Assembly (NCBI RefSeq): GCF_943737005.1
Contig: NZ_CALSFU010000023.1
Location: 1 to 64,000, forward strand
DNA: 64,000 nt
DNA from: Achromobacter sp. Marseille-Q4962
GTDB lineage: Bacteria; Pseudomonadota; Gammaproteobacteria; Burkholderiales; Burkholderiaceae_B
Direction: 5' to 3'
Numbering within the stretch: the first letter of the stretch is position 1; each line of letters opens with the position of its first letter. Made by a program: the position numbers and the translations under genes. This document shows positions 11,846 to 20,600 of the stretch, one piece after another. The notes under the pieces are model-generated. The model saw nothing but the letters and a program-made list of their open reading frames with translations. It was not told the DNA's origin and did not search any database.

Positions 11846-13155
11846 GCCCGGTCCCGCCGCGCCGGCTCGCGCGTGAGCAGCAGCGTGATTACCGTAATCG
11901 CGGCCAGGCCCACCAGGAACCACGCCACCGGCGTGGCGCTTTCGTATTTGCGCAGCAGCGCCATGGCGATCAGCGGCGAAAGCCCGCCCGCGAACACCGA
12001 CGCCAGCTCGTGGCCCAGCGCCAGGCCGGTGTAGCGCACTTCGGGCGGGAAGAGTTCGGCGAAATACGAGGGCTGGGTGCCGATCATGGCGGCATGGCAG
12101 ACCGTGTTGCCCAGCAGGAACGCGGCGAAGATCCAGAACGGCTCGCGCGTCTCCACCATCCAGAAGAACGGAAACGCCGCCGCCATCAGCCCGGCCGAGC
12201 CCAGCAGGTACACCGCGCGCCGCCCGATGCGGTCGGACAGGTGCCCGAACCAGACCAGCGTGCCCAGCTCCACGAACATGGACAGCAGCACGCCGCCCAG
12301 CATGAGATCGCTGGAGATGCCCAGGAATTTGCCGTAAGCCAGGGCGAAGGCCAGGAAAATGTATGAGCCGCCGTTCTCGGCCACGCGCAGCCCCATGGCC
12401 GTGAACACCTCGCGCGGATAGCGGCGGAACACTTCCACCGCCGGCATGCCGCGGCGCGCCGTCTTGCGCGCCTGGACGAACGCCTCGCTTTCCGGAATGT
12501 GGCGGCGGATATAGAGGCCGATGCCGAAGATGAACACGCTCAGCAGGAACGGCAGGCGCCAGCCCCAGCTCATGAAGGCGTCGCGCGGCAGTTGCTGCGC
12601 CAGCATGAAGACGGCGGAAGACAGCACGAAGCCCCCGGCCACGCCGAGCTGGCTGAACGATGAAAAGAACCCGCGCCGCCTGCCCTCCACGGCTTCGCTG
12701 ATGAGCAGCACGCCGCCGCCCCATTCGCCGCCCGCGGCCGCCCCTTGCAGGATGCGCAGCAGCACCATGGCCGCCGGGGCCCAGAATCCGGCCTGCGCGT
12801 AGGTCGGAAGCAGGCCGATCAGGAAGGTGGAGGCTCCCATGATGCCCAGCGTCCATTCGAGCGCGATCTTGCGGCCGCGGCGGTCGCCGATGTGGCCGAA
12901 CACCACCCCGCCCAGCGGCCGGGCCAGAAAGCCCACGGCAAAGCCCGCGAAAGCGCCCATGGTGCCCAGCAGCGGATCCGTGCCCTTGGGAAAGAACAGC
13001 TCGCCGAACACCAGCGCGGCGGCCGTGCCGTAGATGAAGAAGTCGTACCATTCCATCGCGTTGCCGGCGATGGACGCCATCACCACCCGCCGCGTCCTGC
13101 GCCGCTGCGCCTGGCCCGCGGCCGTGGCCGCCGCGCCCTCGTATGCCATTGTCAT
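11842..13155 (-). CDS. MFS transporter of the metabolite:H+ symporter (MHS) family
   Basis: A 437-residue inner membrane permease with twelve predicted helices. The opening VVMASIAGNAMEWYDFFIYGTAAALVF is the hallmark of the MHS subfamily, which imports organic acids such as shikimate, citrate, alpha-ketoglutarate and aromatic acids with protons. The loop 2-3 motif GHIGDRRGRK and the RILQGAAAGGEWGG motif on helix 4 are present. It lies between an acyl-CoA ligase gene (48-base gap) and the thiolase-like gene (4-base overlap), so it probably imports the acid that the ligase activates. An AAGGGGCGG ribosome site precedes the ATG. Confidence 0.9.
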   Translation of the reverse strand: MTMAYEGAAATAAGQAQRRRTRRVVMASIAGNAMEWYDFFIYGTAAALVFGELFFPKGTDPLLGTMGAFAGFAVGFLARPLGGVVFGHIGDRRGRKIALEWTLGIMGASTFLIGLLPTYAQAGFWAPAAMVLLRILQGAAAGGEWGGGVLLISEAVEGRRRGFFSSFSQLGVAGGFVLSSAVFMLAQQLPRDAFMSWGWRLPFLLSVFIFGIGLYIRRHIPESEAFVQARKTARRGMPAVEVFRRYPREVFTAMGLRVAENGGSYIFLAFALAYGKFLGISSDLMLGGVLLSMFVELGTLVWFGHLSDRIGRRAVYLLGSAGLMAAAFPFFWMVETREPFWIFAAFLLGNTVCHAAMIGTQPSYFAELFPPEVRYTGLALGHELASVFAGGLSPLIAMALLRKYESATPVAWFLVGLAAITVITLLLTREPARRDRA

Positions 13156-13203
13156 TGCCGCCCCTTGATTGTGTGTATGCGCCGCGACGCCCGCGCGGCC
13201 CGG

Positions 13204-14793
13204 TCAGGCGCTGCGCGCCCGGAGGCGCGCCACCTGGTAGCCGGCGGCGTCCCTGTCCCAGGCGTCGCCGGTGATTCCCTCTTCGCGCAAACTCGCCTTG
13301 CGCACCTTGCCGTTCTCGGTGCGCGGCAGATCGTCCAGAAACCGCAGATAGCGCGGCACGGCGAAATACGGCATGCGCGGCTGGCAGAAATCGAGCAGCG
13401 CCTCCGGGCTCACGCGGCAGCCCGGCCTGCACACCAGGGCGGCCATGACCTCGTCTTCGGCCAGTTCCGAGCGCACCGCATACACGGCCGCCGCCGCCAC
13501 CGCCGGATGCGCAAGCAGCGCCTGCTCCACTTCGTACGAAGAGATGTTCTCGCCGCGCCGCCGGATGGCGTCTTTCATGCGGTCCAGAAAGCGGAAATAG
13601 CCCTCGGCGTCGCGCACCACGCGGTCGCCGGTGTGGAACCAGAGGTTGCGCCACGCCTGCACGGTCTGCTCCGGCATACCGAAATAGCCGGTCGCGATGG
13701 CGAAGGGAGCCCGGGCCCGCAGCAGCAGCTCGCCCGGCACGCCATCGGGCACGGGACGGTCGTGCTCGTCGGCCACGCAAGCATCGAACTCGGGCGCCGC
13801 GCGGCCCATGAAGCCGGGGCGCTGGCCGGCCAGCGTGCCGCCCAGCGCGAAATTGGTTTCGGTGGAACCGTAGCCTTCCAGCAGCGCAATGCCCGTGCGA
13901 TCGCGGAAAGCGCCGTGGAACCGTTCGGGCACCCCGGGCGCCAGCGCGATGCGTGTGCGGTGCGCCCGCTCGGCCGGCCCCGGTTCGCGCGACAGCAGCA
14001 TGGGCACCATGGCGCCCAGCAGATAGGTCACGGTCGCCCGCGTGGCCGCCAGTCGCTCGAAATAGCGGCTGACCGAAAAGCGCGCATCGCACACCAGCGA
14101 CGCGCCCGTCACCAGGGCCTGGAAACAGGCGTTGAGCGCATTGGTGTGAAACAGCGGCAGGCTGGTGTAGAGCACGTCGTCCGCGCCGATTTCCAGGTTG
14201 CGCGCCGCCAGCACGCCCCACCAGTAGAACTGCGCGTGCGGGCAGCACACGCCCTTGGACGGCCCGGAGGTGCCCGAGGTGTAGAGCACCGCCAGCGTGT
14301 CCCCGGGCGACAGGTCGGCCGCCGGCGCGCCGGCGGGCGGCACGGGCGGCAGCGGCTCGACGTCGCAGCCCGCGACACGCCGCGCGCCGGGCTCGCCGTC
14401 CAGCAGCCAGATGCGTCGCAGGGCCAGGCCGGACGGATCCAGGCCGGCCAGCGCCTCCAGGCTGCCGGCGTCGGCCGCCAGCAGCTCGCAGCCGCTGTTG
14501 GCCAGGATGTGGCGCAGCTGCAGTCCGCGCGAGGCGGTGTTGATGGGCACGGCCACCGCGCCCAACCAGCCGCAGCCCAGCACCAGCGACAGGAACGGCA
14601 TGCCGTTGCCCGCCATGATGCCGACGCGGTCGCCCCGCGCCACCCCGGCCTGGGCCAGCAGCGCCGCCCAGCGCGCGGCGTGCGCCGGCGCGCCGGCGAA
14701 ATCGAGCGCGCCTCCCGGCGCTTCCAGCCAGCGGCGCGCGCCGTGGCGCCCGCCCTGCTCCTGCAACAACGACGGCAATGTCAAAGGCTGCAT
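13204..14793 (-). CDS. AMP-dependent acyl-CoA synthetase (crotonobetaine/fatty acid ligase-like)
   Basis: A 529-residue ANL-superfamily ligase that should activate a carboxylic acid with ATP and CoA. Core motifs are in order: AVLYTSGTSGPSKG (AMP/phosphate loop), LLEGYGSTET, WFHTGDRVVRDAEGYFRFLDR and the C-terminal hinge with IRRRGENISSYEVE. The catalytic lysine lies in RTENGKVRK. The start at 14793 follows AAGGGGAAG and removes a weak 25-codon extension. It is the first gene of a four-gene operon (ligase, permease, thiolase-like, DUF35) that looks like a degradation pathway for an acid of unknown identity. The divergent LysR gene is frameshifted. Confidence 0.9.
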   Translation of the reverse strand: MQPLTLPSLLQEQGGRHGARRWLEAPGGALDFAGAPAHAARWAALLAQAGVARGDRVGIMAGNGMPFLSLVLGCGWLGAVAVPINTASRGLQLRHILANSGCELLAADAGSLEALAGLDPSGLALRRIWLLDGEPGARRVAGCDVEPLPPVPPAGAPAADLSPGDTLAVLYTSGTSGPSKGVCCPHAQFYWWGVLAARNLEIGADDVLYTSLPLFHTNALNACFQALVTGASLVCDARFSVSRYFERLAATRATVTYLLGAMVPMLLSREPGPAERAHRTRIALAPGVPERFHGAFRDRTGIALLEGYGSTETNFALGGTLAGQRPGFMGRAAPEFDACVADEHDRPVPDGVPGELLLRARAPFAIATGYFGMPEQTVQAWRNLWFHTGDRVVRDAEGYFRFLDRMKDAIRRRGENISSYEVEQALLAHPAVAAAAVYAVRSELAEDEVMAALVCRPGCRVSPEALLDFCQPRMPYFAVPRYLRFLDDLPRTENGKVRKASLREEGITGDAWDRDAAGYQVARLRARSA

Positions 14794-14885
14794 GGACCGA
14801 TCTTCCCCTTGTGTCGGCGCGCTGCCCGCCCGAGGCGGGCAGCGCCTGAAAATCAGTCTAGGAATCAACTATTTATGTGTCAAAT

Positions 14886-14909
14886 TTATAGGTATTATTT
14901 TTCTTATAA
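14886..14909. promoter_or_regulatory. AT-rich divergent promoter/operator between the ligase and LysR genes
   Basis: The 143-base gap holds an AT-rich patch at about 14868-14910 that stands out in this GC-rich DNA. It contains an inverted repeat TTATA (14886-14890) and TATAA (14905-14909) separated by 14 bases. A LysR-type site for the adjacent regulator and the ligase promoter are expected here. The exact binding site is a guess. Confidence 0.35.
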
Positions 14910-14936
14910 ACGGCACTGATTTGAGGGGCGCGCGCC

Positions 14937-15834
14937 ATGTTCGATCTCAATCTCATGCGGGTTTTCCTGAGCGTGATGCAGGAGCGCAGCGTCACCCGCG
15001 CCGCGGCCCGCCTGCACCTGACCCAGCCCGCGGTGAGCTATGCGCTGGCGCGGCTGCGCGAACAGTTCGACGACCCGCTGTTCATGCGCACGCCGGCGGG
15101 CATGCAGCCCACGCCCGTGGCTTTCGCGCTCGCCGGCCCCATCGAACGGGGCCTGCACAGTTTCGAGGAAGCCGTGAACCTGCGGGCGCGCTTCGATCCG
15201 GCCGCCAGCGCGCGGCGGTTCCGGCTCTCGATGTCGGACATCGGCGAGATGGTGTTCCTGCCCGCGCTCATGGCCCGCCTGCACGCGCTCGCGCCGCGCA
15301 TCCAGGTCGAGGTGCTGGAGGTGCCGCTGGAGCGCCTGGCGCAAGCGCTCAACGAGGGCGAGGTGGACCTGGCCATCGGCAACCTGGCCGGCCTGGGCAG
15401 CCAGACGCGGCACGCCGGTCTTTTTTCCGAGCGCTATGCCTGCATGGGGCGGCAAGGCCACCCGGTGCTGGCGCACGGCCTGACCCGCGCCCAGTACCGC
15501 AAGCTGGACCACATCCGCGTGGCGTCGCGCGCCAGCGCGCACCGGCTGCTCGACGACGTGCTGGCCGGAGGCCGGCCTGCCGCGCGAGCCCTACCTCACC
15601 CTGCCGCACTTTTCGGCCGCGGCCGAGATCGTGCGGCGCACCGACCTCACCGTCACGCTGCCGCTGCGGGCCGCCGAATGGTTCAACCAGGGCGGCGGCT
15701 TCGAGATCCGCCCCCTGCCCGTCGCGCTGCCGCCCCTGTGCGTGACGGTGCACTGGCATCCGCGCTTCGAGCGCGACCCCGGCCTGGCCTGGCTGCGCGA
15801 CCGCGTGGTGGAGACGCTGGCCGACCCGGACTGA
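14937..15834 (+). pseudogene. LysR-family regulator with a frameshift
   Basis: The N-terminal two thirds reads as a normal LysR protein: FDLNLMRVFLSVMQERSVTRAAARLHLTQPAVSYALARLREQF (winged HTH) followed by the effector domain. At 15567-15568 the frame breaks. Reading GCC-GGA-GGC leads into a non-homologous tail that stays open to 16079. Removing one G gives VLAEAGLPREPYLTLPHFSAAAEIVRRTDLTVTLPLRAAEWF and a normal stop at 15834. The repaired protein would have 298 residues, the usual LysR length. Either the gene is inactive, or this is a single-base error in the sequence. It would have controlled the divergent acyl-CoA ligase operon. Confidence 0.85.
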
Positions 15835-15853
15835 GCCGCGCCGGCCGGGCGCG

Positions 15854-16786
15854 CTACGCCCTGGCGGCCAGCATCAGGTCCAGGTTCTGCACGGCCGCGC
15901 CCGAGGCGCCCTTGCCCAGGTTGTCGAACACGGCCGACAGCAGGAACTGGCCGGCGGCCTCGTTGGCGTGCACCGCCAGGCGCAGGTTATTGGTGCCGTT
16001 TTCGGACTGCGGGTCCAGGCGCTCCAGCGCCGCGGTTTCCGCCTCGTCCGCCACCCGCACGGAGCGCGAGCCCGCGTAGCGGGACGCCAGGCAGTCGCGC
16101 AGCCGCGCGCCGTTCACGCCGGCGGGCAGCAGGCGGGCCTGCAGCGCGATCGTCAGCACGATGCCCTGCCGGAACGCGCCGTACGACGGCAGGAAGACCG
16201 GCCGCTGCGACAGGCGCGCATGGCGTTCGATCTCCGGGGTGTGCTTGTGGGCCAGCCCCAGCCCGTAGACCTGGAAGTCGGGCGCTTCGCCGGCGTCGGG
16301 CCCCTCATAAGCCTGCACCGCCGCGCGGCCGCCGCCCGAATAGCCCGACACGGCGTGGATGGCCAGGGGGCAGTCGGAAGGCACCAGGCCCGCGTCGACC
16401 AGCGGCCGCAACAGCGCAACGGCCCCGGTGGGGTAGCAGCCCGGGTTGCTCACGCGCCGCGCGCGGGCAATGCGTCCGGCCTGCTCTTCCTCCATTTCCG
16501 GAAACCCGTACACCCAGTCCGGGTGCGTGCGATGGGCCGAGCTGGCGTCGATCACGCTGACCGCCGGGTTGACGATGGAGGCCGCCGCCTGGCGCGCCGG
16601 CCCGTCCGGCAGGCACAGGATGGCGATATCGCAACTGTTGATGGCCTCGGCGCGGCGCGCCGGATCCTTGCGCCCGGACTCGGGCAGCGTCAGCAGGCGC
16701 AGATCGTCGCGGCCGCGCAGGCGTTCGTGGATCTGCAGGCCGGTCGTGCCCTGGTCGCCGTCGATGAATACCAATGCTTGCGCCAT
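15854..16786 (-). CDS. argC: N-acetyl-gamma-glutamyl-phosphate reductase, type 2
   Basis: ArgC reduces N-acetylglutamyl phosphate to the semialdehyde with NADPH, the third step of arginine synthesis. The 310-residue protein is of the shorter type 2. It has an N-terminal nucleotide fold with [17 protein letters not shown], the catalytic cysteine in [18 protein letters not shown] and the family stretch [13 protein letters not shown]. The start at 16786 removes a 22-codon upstream extension lacking homology. It stands apart from other arg genes and converges with the frameshifted LysR gene. A second, intact LysR gene diverges 172 bases away and is its likely regulator. Confidence 0.93.
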   Translation of the reverse strand: MAQALVFIDGDQGTTGLQIHERLRGRDDLRLLTLPESGRKDPARRAEAINSCDIAILCLPDGPARQAAASIVNPAVSVIDASSAHRTHPDWVYGFPEMEEEQAGRIARARRVSNPGCYPTGAVALLRPLVDAGLVPSDCPLAIHAVSGYSGGGRAAVQAYEGPDAGEAPDFQVYGLGLAHKHTPEIERHARLSQRPVFLPSYGAFRQGIVLTIALQARLLPAGVNGARLRDCLASRYAGSRSVRVADEAETAALERLDPQSENGTNNLRLAVHANEAAGQFLLSAVFDNLGKGASGAAVQNLDLMLAARA

Positions 16787-16958
16787 GATGCGGCGTCCTC
16801 CGTGGATGGTGTGTGGGTTGCGCCATGATGCGCCCGGCGCAAGCGCCAGCAAAGTTGAATATCATGATTCTTTCATTCAGTTTTTCTGAACCTCGCGACG
16901 GCCGGGCGGGCAAGGCGCGCCCGCGGCGAGGCTTCATGGCGAAACGATCGGGGAAGAC

Positions 16959-17852
16959 ATGAGGGAAATCAGCCTGGACCGCCTGCGCACCCTGGTCGCC
17001 GTGGCCGACCTGGGATCTTTCGCCGAGGCCGCGCGCGCGCTGCACCTGGCGCCGCCCACGGTCAGCCTGCACGTCAGCGACCTCGAAGCCCGCGTGGGCG
17101 CGCCCCTGCTGACGCGGCGGCGCGGCCAGGTGCGCCCCACGCCCATCGGGCAGACGCTGCTGGAACGCGCGCGCCGGCTGCTGGCCGACGCCGAGCAGGC
17201 GCTCGAAGACGTAGAGCGCCAGGTGCGGGGCCTGGCCGGGCGCGTGCGCCTGGGGGCGTCCACCGGCGCGCTGGCGCACCTGCTGCCGCAAGCGCTGGAG
17301 GCGCTGGGCCGCCGGCATCCGGGCATCGACGTGCAGGCGGCGGTGCTGACCTCGCAGGAAAGCCTGCGCCGCCTGGCGGAAGGCACGCTGGACATCGGCC
17401 TGGTGGCCCTGCCCCAGCCGGCGACCGGCGGGCTGGACATCCGGCCATGGCGGCGCGATCCCGTCATGGCGTTCCTGCCGGCCGCGTGGCGCGCGCCCGC
17501 CCGCGTCACCCCGCACTGGCTGGCCGGCCAGCCGCTCATCCTCAACGACGCCAGCACCCGGCTGTCGCGCCAGACCGCGGAGTGGTTCGCGGCGGCGGGC
17601 CTGGCGCCTCGGCCCCGCATCGAGCTGAATTACAACGACGCTATCAAGAGCCTGGTAGCGGCGGGCTACGGCGCGGCGCTGCTGCCGCACGAAGCCAGCG
17701 CCCCGCCGCCCGAGGCCCGCATCGCCATGCGTCCGCTGCGCCCGCCGCTGTGGCGTCCGCTCGGCATCGCCCATCGAACCCGAGGGCTGGAACCCGCCAC
17801 GCGCCACGTGCTGGACGTGTTGTGGGAGCTGCGCGAGCAGTCTGCGGCCTGA
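16959..17852 (+). CDS. LysR-family transcriptional regulator
   Basis: A 297-residue LysR protein with the HTH DRLRTLVAVADLGSFAEAARALHLAPPTVSLHVSDLEARVG and a periplasmic-binding-like effector domain (VRLGASTGALAHLLPQALEALGRRHPGIDVQ). It diverges from argC, and the gap at 16787-16958 is the expected shared promoter region. By position it may control argC, but the ligand cannot be read from sequence. It is followed by a palindrome belonging to the next, two-component, module. Confidence 0.92.
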   Translation: MREISLDRLRTLVAVADLGSFAEAARALHLAPPTVSLHVSDLEARVGAPLLTRRRGQVRPTPIGQTLLERARRLLADAEQALEDVERQVRGLAGRVRLGASTGALAHLLPQALEALGRRHPGIDVQAAVLTSQESLRRLAEGTLDIGLVALPQPATGGLDIRPWRRDPVMAFLPAAWRAPARVTPHWLAGQPLILNDASTRLSRQTAEWFAAAGLAPRPRIELNYNDAIKSLVAAGYGAALLPHEASAPPPEARIAMRPLRPPLWRPLGIAHRTRGLEPATRHVLDVLWELREQSAA

Positions 17853-17865
17853 TGCGCACCCGCCC

Positions 17866-17897
17866 CGGCGGCCTCCGTAGGGCTACGGATGCCGCCG
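17866..17897. promoter_or_regulatory. Long palindrome upstream of the sensor kinase gene, copy 1
   Basis: Two 15-base arms (17866-17880 and 17883-17897) around a GG centre match with a single mismatch. The core TCCGTAG-N2-CTACGGA is identical to that of a second palindrome at 19981-20008 that follows the response regulator gene. The centre lies about 44 bases before the start inferred from the CATAAT -10 at 17914-17919, a class II activator position. It is probably the operator of the response regulator encoded here (inference). Confidence 0.6.
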
Positions 17898-17926
17898 CGC
17901 GCGCCCGGGCGGGCATAATCCCCATT

Positions 17927-19363
17927 GTGAAATTCCATTCCTTGCCACGCGCGGTCCTGCCATGGCTGCTGATCTTCGGCCTGGGCGCGGCCTGGACCGG
18001 CTGGCGCGCCTACGCCGATGCCCTCGACCGCTTCCTGCAGGACACCAGCATCGCGCAACGCATGCTGAGCCAGAAAGCCGTGCAGCATGAGGCCGTGCTC
18101 GCCACGCTGTCGGCGCTGTCGCACCCGCCCGCGCCCGAGCGCCTTTACCCCAGCCTGCAGCCCGCCATGCCGCAATTGCGCGGCATCGGGCAGTTGCGCG
18201 ACGGCGCCTGGACCGGCAGCCGCGCCGAACCGCCCGGCCTCGCGGCCGCGCTCGGGCGGGCGCGCGCAGCCGGCAGGCCCGCTGCCCTGGCCCTGGACGA
18301 AGCGCGCTACTGGCTGGTGGCGCCATCGGGCTGGAGCCTGCTCGTCGACGCCCGCGGCCTGGTCGCGCCCGCCGACCTGCCGCCCGGGCTGCGCAACCTC
18401 GACCTGTCGATAGGCGCGGCCCCGCTGCGGCTGCTGGACCGCCAGCCCGGCGAGGTCCGCGGCATCGCCATGGAATTCGACAAGACGCTGGGCGCGGCCA
18501 GCCAGCCCTTCCGCCTGCGCAGCGCGCGCACCCTCACGGCCGCCGACGCGCCATGGGGCGCGTGGGGCGCGTGGGCGCTGGCCAGCGCGCTGCTGGCGGC
18601 AGGTCTGCACGCCTGGCGCCGCAACCGCGCCGATACCCGCCGCCGCCAGGAAGAGGCGCGGCTCGCGGCCCTGGCGCGGCTGGGCACGCTGGGCGAGATG
18701 ACGGCGGGGCTGGCGCACGAGCTGAACCAGCCGCTCACCGCCATCCTCGCGCACACGCGGGCCGCCGCGCGCCTGCTCGACGACGAAGACGAGCGTCCCG
18801 CGGTACGCCAGGCCCTGGCCGCCAGCGCCGAACAGGCGCGCCGGGCGGCCGGCATCATCAGCCGGCTGCGCGCGCTGGTCAAACCCAGCGGGCCGGCGCG
18901 GCGCGCGGCGGTGGACCCCGACGCCCTGGCCGCCTCGCTGCGCTTTCTGCGCGAGGCCGATCTGCAGGCCCGGGGCATACGGCTTTCCTGGCGCAATGCC
19001 AGTCCCGGCGCGCGCCCGCTCGGCGATCCGGTGGCGCTGGAGCAGATTCTGCACAACCTGGTGCAGAATGCCGCCGACGCCCTGGCCGGCGCGCCCGGCG
19101 CGCGCCAGATCGCGTTGCAGGGAGAAGCGCAGGACGCGGCCTACGCCTTCAGCGTCTCGGACACCGGCCCCGGCATCGCGCCCGATGCGCTGCCGCGCAT
19201 CTTCGACCCCTTCTACACGACGCGCGCCCAGGGCATGGGGCTGGGCCTCACGCTGTGCGAAACGCTGGCCGGCTCCATGGACGGCCGGCTGGAGGCACGC
19301 AACCTGCAAGGCGGGGGCGCTTGCTTCACGCTGCGCCTGCCGCTGGCCGGAGCCGCGCCATGA
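17927..19363 (+). CDS. Membrane sensor histidine kinase
   Basis: A 478-residue two-transmembrane kinase. Helix 1 (about residues 9-28) and helix 2 (about 210-230) enclose a periplasmic domain of about 180 residues with no recognisable fold. Then come a short coiled linker, the H-box GLAHELNQPLTAIL with H264, the N-box LVQNAADAL and the G-boxes DTGPGIA and GMGLGLTLCE. The HELNQPL form is that of FixL/DctB-type kinases. The GTG at 17927 fits the first membrane helix; it has no ribosome site and lies next to the start inferred from a CATAAT -10, so it may be leaderless. It overlaps the response regulator gene by four bases. Confidence 0.88.
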   Translation: MKFHSLPRAVLPWLLIFGLGAAWTGWRAYADALDRFLQDTSIAQRMLSQKAVQHEAVLATLSALSHPPAPERLYPSLQPAMPQLRGIGQLRDGAWTGSRAEPPGLAAALGRARAAGRPAALALDEARYWLVAPSGWSLLVDARGLVAPADLPPGLRNLDLSIGAAPLRLLDRQPGEVRGIAMEFDKTLGAASQPFRLRSARTLTAADAPWGAWGAWALASALLAAGLHAWRRNRADTRRRQEEARLAALARLGTLGEMTAGLAHELNQPLTAILAHTRAAARLLDDEDERPAVRQALAASAEQARRAAGIISRLRALVKPSGPARRAAVDPDALAASLRFLREADLQARGIRLSWRNASPGARPLGDPVALEQILHNLVQNAADALAGAPGARQIALQGEAQDAAYAFSVSDTGPGIAPDALPRIFDPFYTTRAQGMGLGLTLCETLAGSMDGRLEARNLQGGGACFTLRLPLAGAAP

Positions 19364-19980
19364 ACCGGGCCGCTGTCTCGCAAGACCCCCTGGTGTACCT
19401 GGTGGACGACGACGACGCCGTGCGCGACGGCCTGGCCCTGCTGCTGCGCAGCGTGGGGCTGCGCAGCGCGGGCTACGGCGATCCGCTGCGGTTCCTGCAA
19501 GAGCTGGCTCCCCAGGCCATCGGCTGCGTGGTGCTGGACATACGCATGCCCGGGGCCGGCGGCCTGGACGTGCTGGCCCGCCTGGCCGAGGCCAGCGACC
19601 TGCCCGTGCTCATGCTCACCGGCCACGCCAGCGTGGACCTGTGCCGCCGCGCCTTCAAGGGCGGCGCCATGGAGTTCCTGCAGAAGCCGGTGGACGACGA
19701 CGCGTTCCTGGACGCCGTGCAGGCCGCGGTGCGCACGCACATCGCCAGCCGCGGCAGGCTGGCCGCGACCCAGGCCGCGCGCGACCGCCTGGCGCGCCTG
19801 TCCGGCCGCGAGCGCGAGGTGCTGCAATGCGTGGCGCAGGGCATGAGCAACAAGGAAATCGCCCGCCTCTACGCCCTTTCGCCGCGCACGGTCGAAACCT
19901 ACCGCGCCCACGTCTTCGAAAAGCTCGAGGCCGACACCCTGGCGCAGCTCATCCGCCAGTATGCCGCCCTGCTCGACTAA
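19360..19980 (+). CDS. FixJ-type response regulator
   Basis: A 206-residue regulator with receiver and LuxR-type DNA-binding domains. The acidic pocket is DDDD at residues 16-19, the phosphorylation site is D60 in VVLDIRMPG, and LTGHASVD and FLQKPVDD complete the receiver. The HTH is LSGREREVLQCVAQGMSNKEIARLYALSPRTVETYRAHVFEKL. The ATG overlaps the kinase stop codon (ATGA), so the two are made together. Palindromes with the same core flank the pair and are the natural candidate binding sites. The gene immediately downstream encodes a secreted HbpS/GlcG-like protein. Confidence 0.92.
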   Translation: MNRAAVSQDPLVYLVDDDDAVRDGLALLLRSVGLRSAGYGDPLRFLQELAPQAIGCVVLDIRMPGAGGLDVLARLAEASDLPVLMLTGHASVDLCRRAFKGGAMEFLQKPVDDDAFLDAVQAAVRTHIASRGRLAATQAARDRLARLSGREREVLQCVAQGMSNKEIARLYALSPRTVETYRAHVFEKLEADTLAQLIRQYAALLD

Positions 19981-20008
19981 GCCGCCTCCGTAGCGCTACG
20001 GAGGCGGC
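19981..20008. promoter_or_regulatory. Perfect 28-bp palindrome upstream of the HbpS-like gene, copy 2
   Basis: The element is perfectly self-complementary over 28 bases, with arms GCCGCCTCCGTAG and CTACGGAGGCGGC around CG. It begins right after the response regulator stop codon. It shares the TCCGTAG-N2-CTACGGA core with the copy at 17866-17897. No T-run follows, so it is not an intrinsic terminator. A CATACC hexamer at 20023-20028 would place it near -40 of a promoter for the next gene. Confidence 0.65.
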
Positions 20009-20090
20009 ACCGTAGCCGGCCGCATACCGCCGGCGCGCGGATTTGGAGACACTGTCCTTTCCCCGATTTTCCCAAGAAGGACACAACGCC

Positions 20091-20573
20091 ATGATCCGCA
20101 CCCTTGCCGTTTTCGTCTCCGCCCTCGCCTGCGCGGGCGCCCACGCCGCCGTGCTCAACGAAAGCAACCTCGCCACGGCCGACGCGCAGAAACTCGCCGC
20201 CGCCGCGGTGGCCGCCTGCCGCGCGCAAGGCTACAGCGTGAGCGCCTCGGTGGTGGACCGCGCGGGCCTGCTCAAGGCTTTCTTACGCGACGACAACGCC
20301 GGCCCCCACACCATCGAGGCCAGCCGCGCCAAGGCCTACACCTCGGCCTCGGCCAAGGCCCCCACGCTGGCCATGATGGAAAACGCGCAGAAGAACCCCG
20401 GCGCGGCGAACCTGACCGACATTCCCGGCTATCTGCTGCTGGGCGGCGGCGTGCCCGTGAAGGCCGGCGACAAGGTGATCGGCGCCATCGGCGTGGCCGG
20501 CGCGCCGGGGGGGCACCTGGATGCGCAGTGCGCCGACAAGGCGCTGGCCGACCACGCGGCCCTGCTGCGCTGA
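20091..20573 (+). CDS. Secreted heme-binding/GlcG-like protein (DUF336)
   Basis: A 160-residue exported protein. A signal peptide (MIRTLAVFVSALACAGAHA) ends with an AHA site near residue 19. The mature part is a Haem_degrading/GlcG domain: AQKLAAAAVAACRAQGYSVSASVVDRAGLLKAFLRDDNA, the SRAKAYTSASAKAPT stretch and the PGYLLLGGGVPVK--DKVIGAIGVAGAPGG region. The family includes Streptomyces HbpS, an extracellular heme-binding accessory of the SenS-SenR two-component system, and proteins of unknown role. Here too it follows a two-component pair, behind a palindrome shared with that pair. An AAGAAGGA ribosome site precedes the ATG. Confidence 0.85.
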   Translation: MIRTLAVFVSALACAGAHAAVLNESNLATADAQKLAAAAVAACRAQGYSVSASVVDRAGLLKAFLRDDNAGPHTIEASRAKAYTSASAKAPTLAMMENAQKNPGAANLTDIPGYLLLGGGVPVKAGDKVIGAIGVAGAPGGHLDAQCADKALADHAALLR

Positions 20574-20600
20574 CCGCGCGCGGCCGGCCCGCCCCCGCCG

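Noticed and set aside
19981-20008. Intrinsic terminator after the response regulator gene
   Set aside because: The stem is perfect but no T-run follows, and the same core occurs upstream of the kinase gene, so an operator is more likely.
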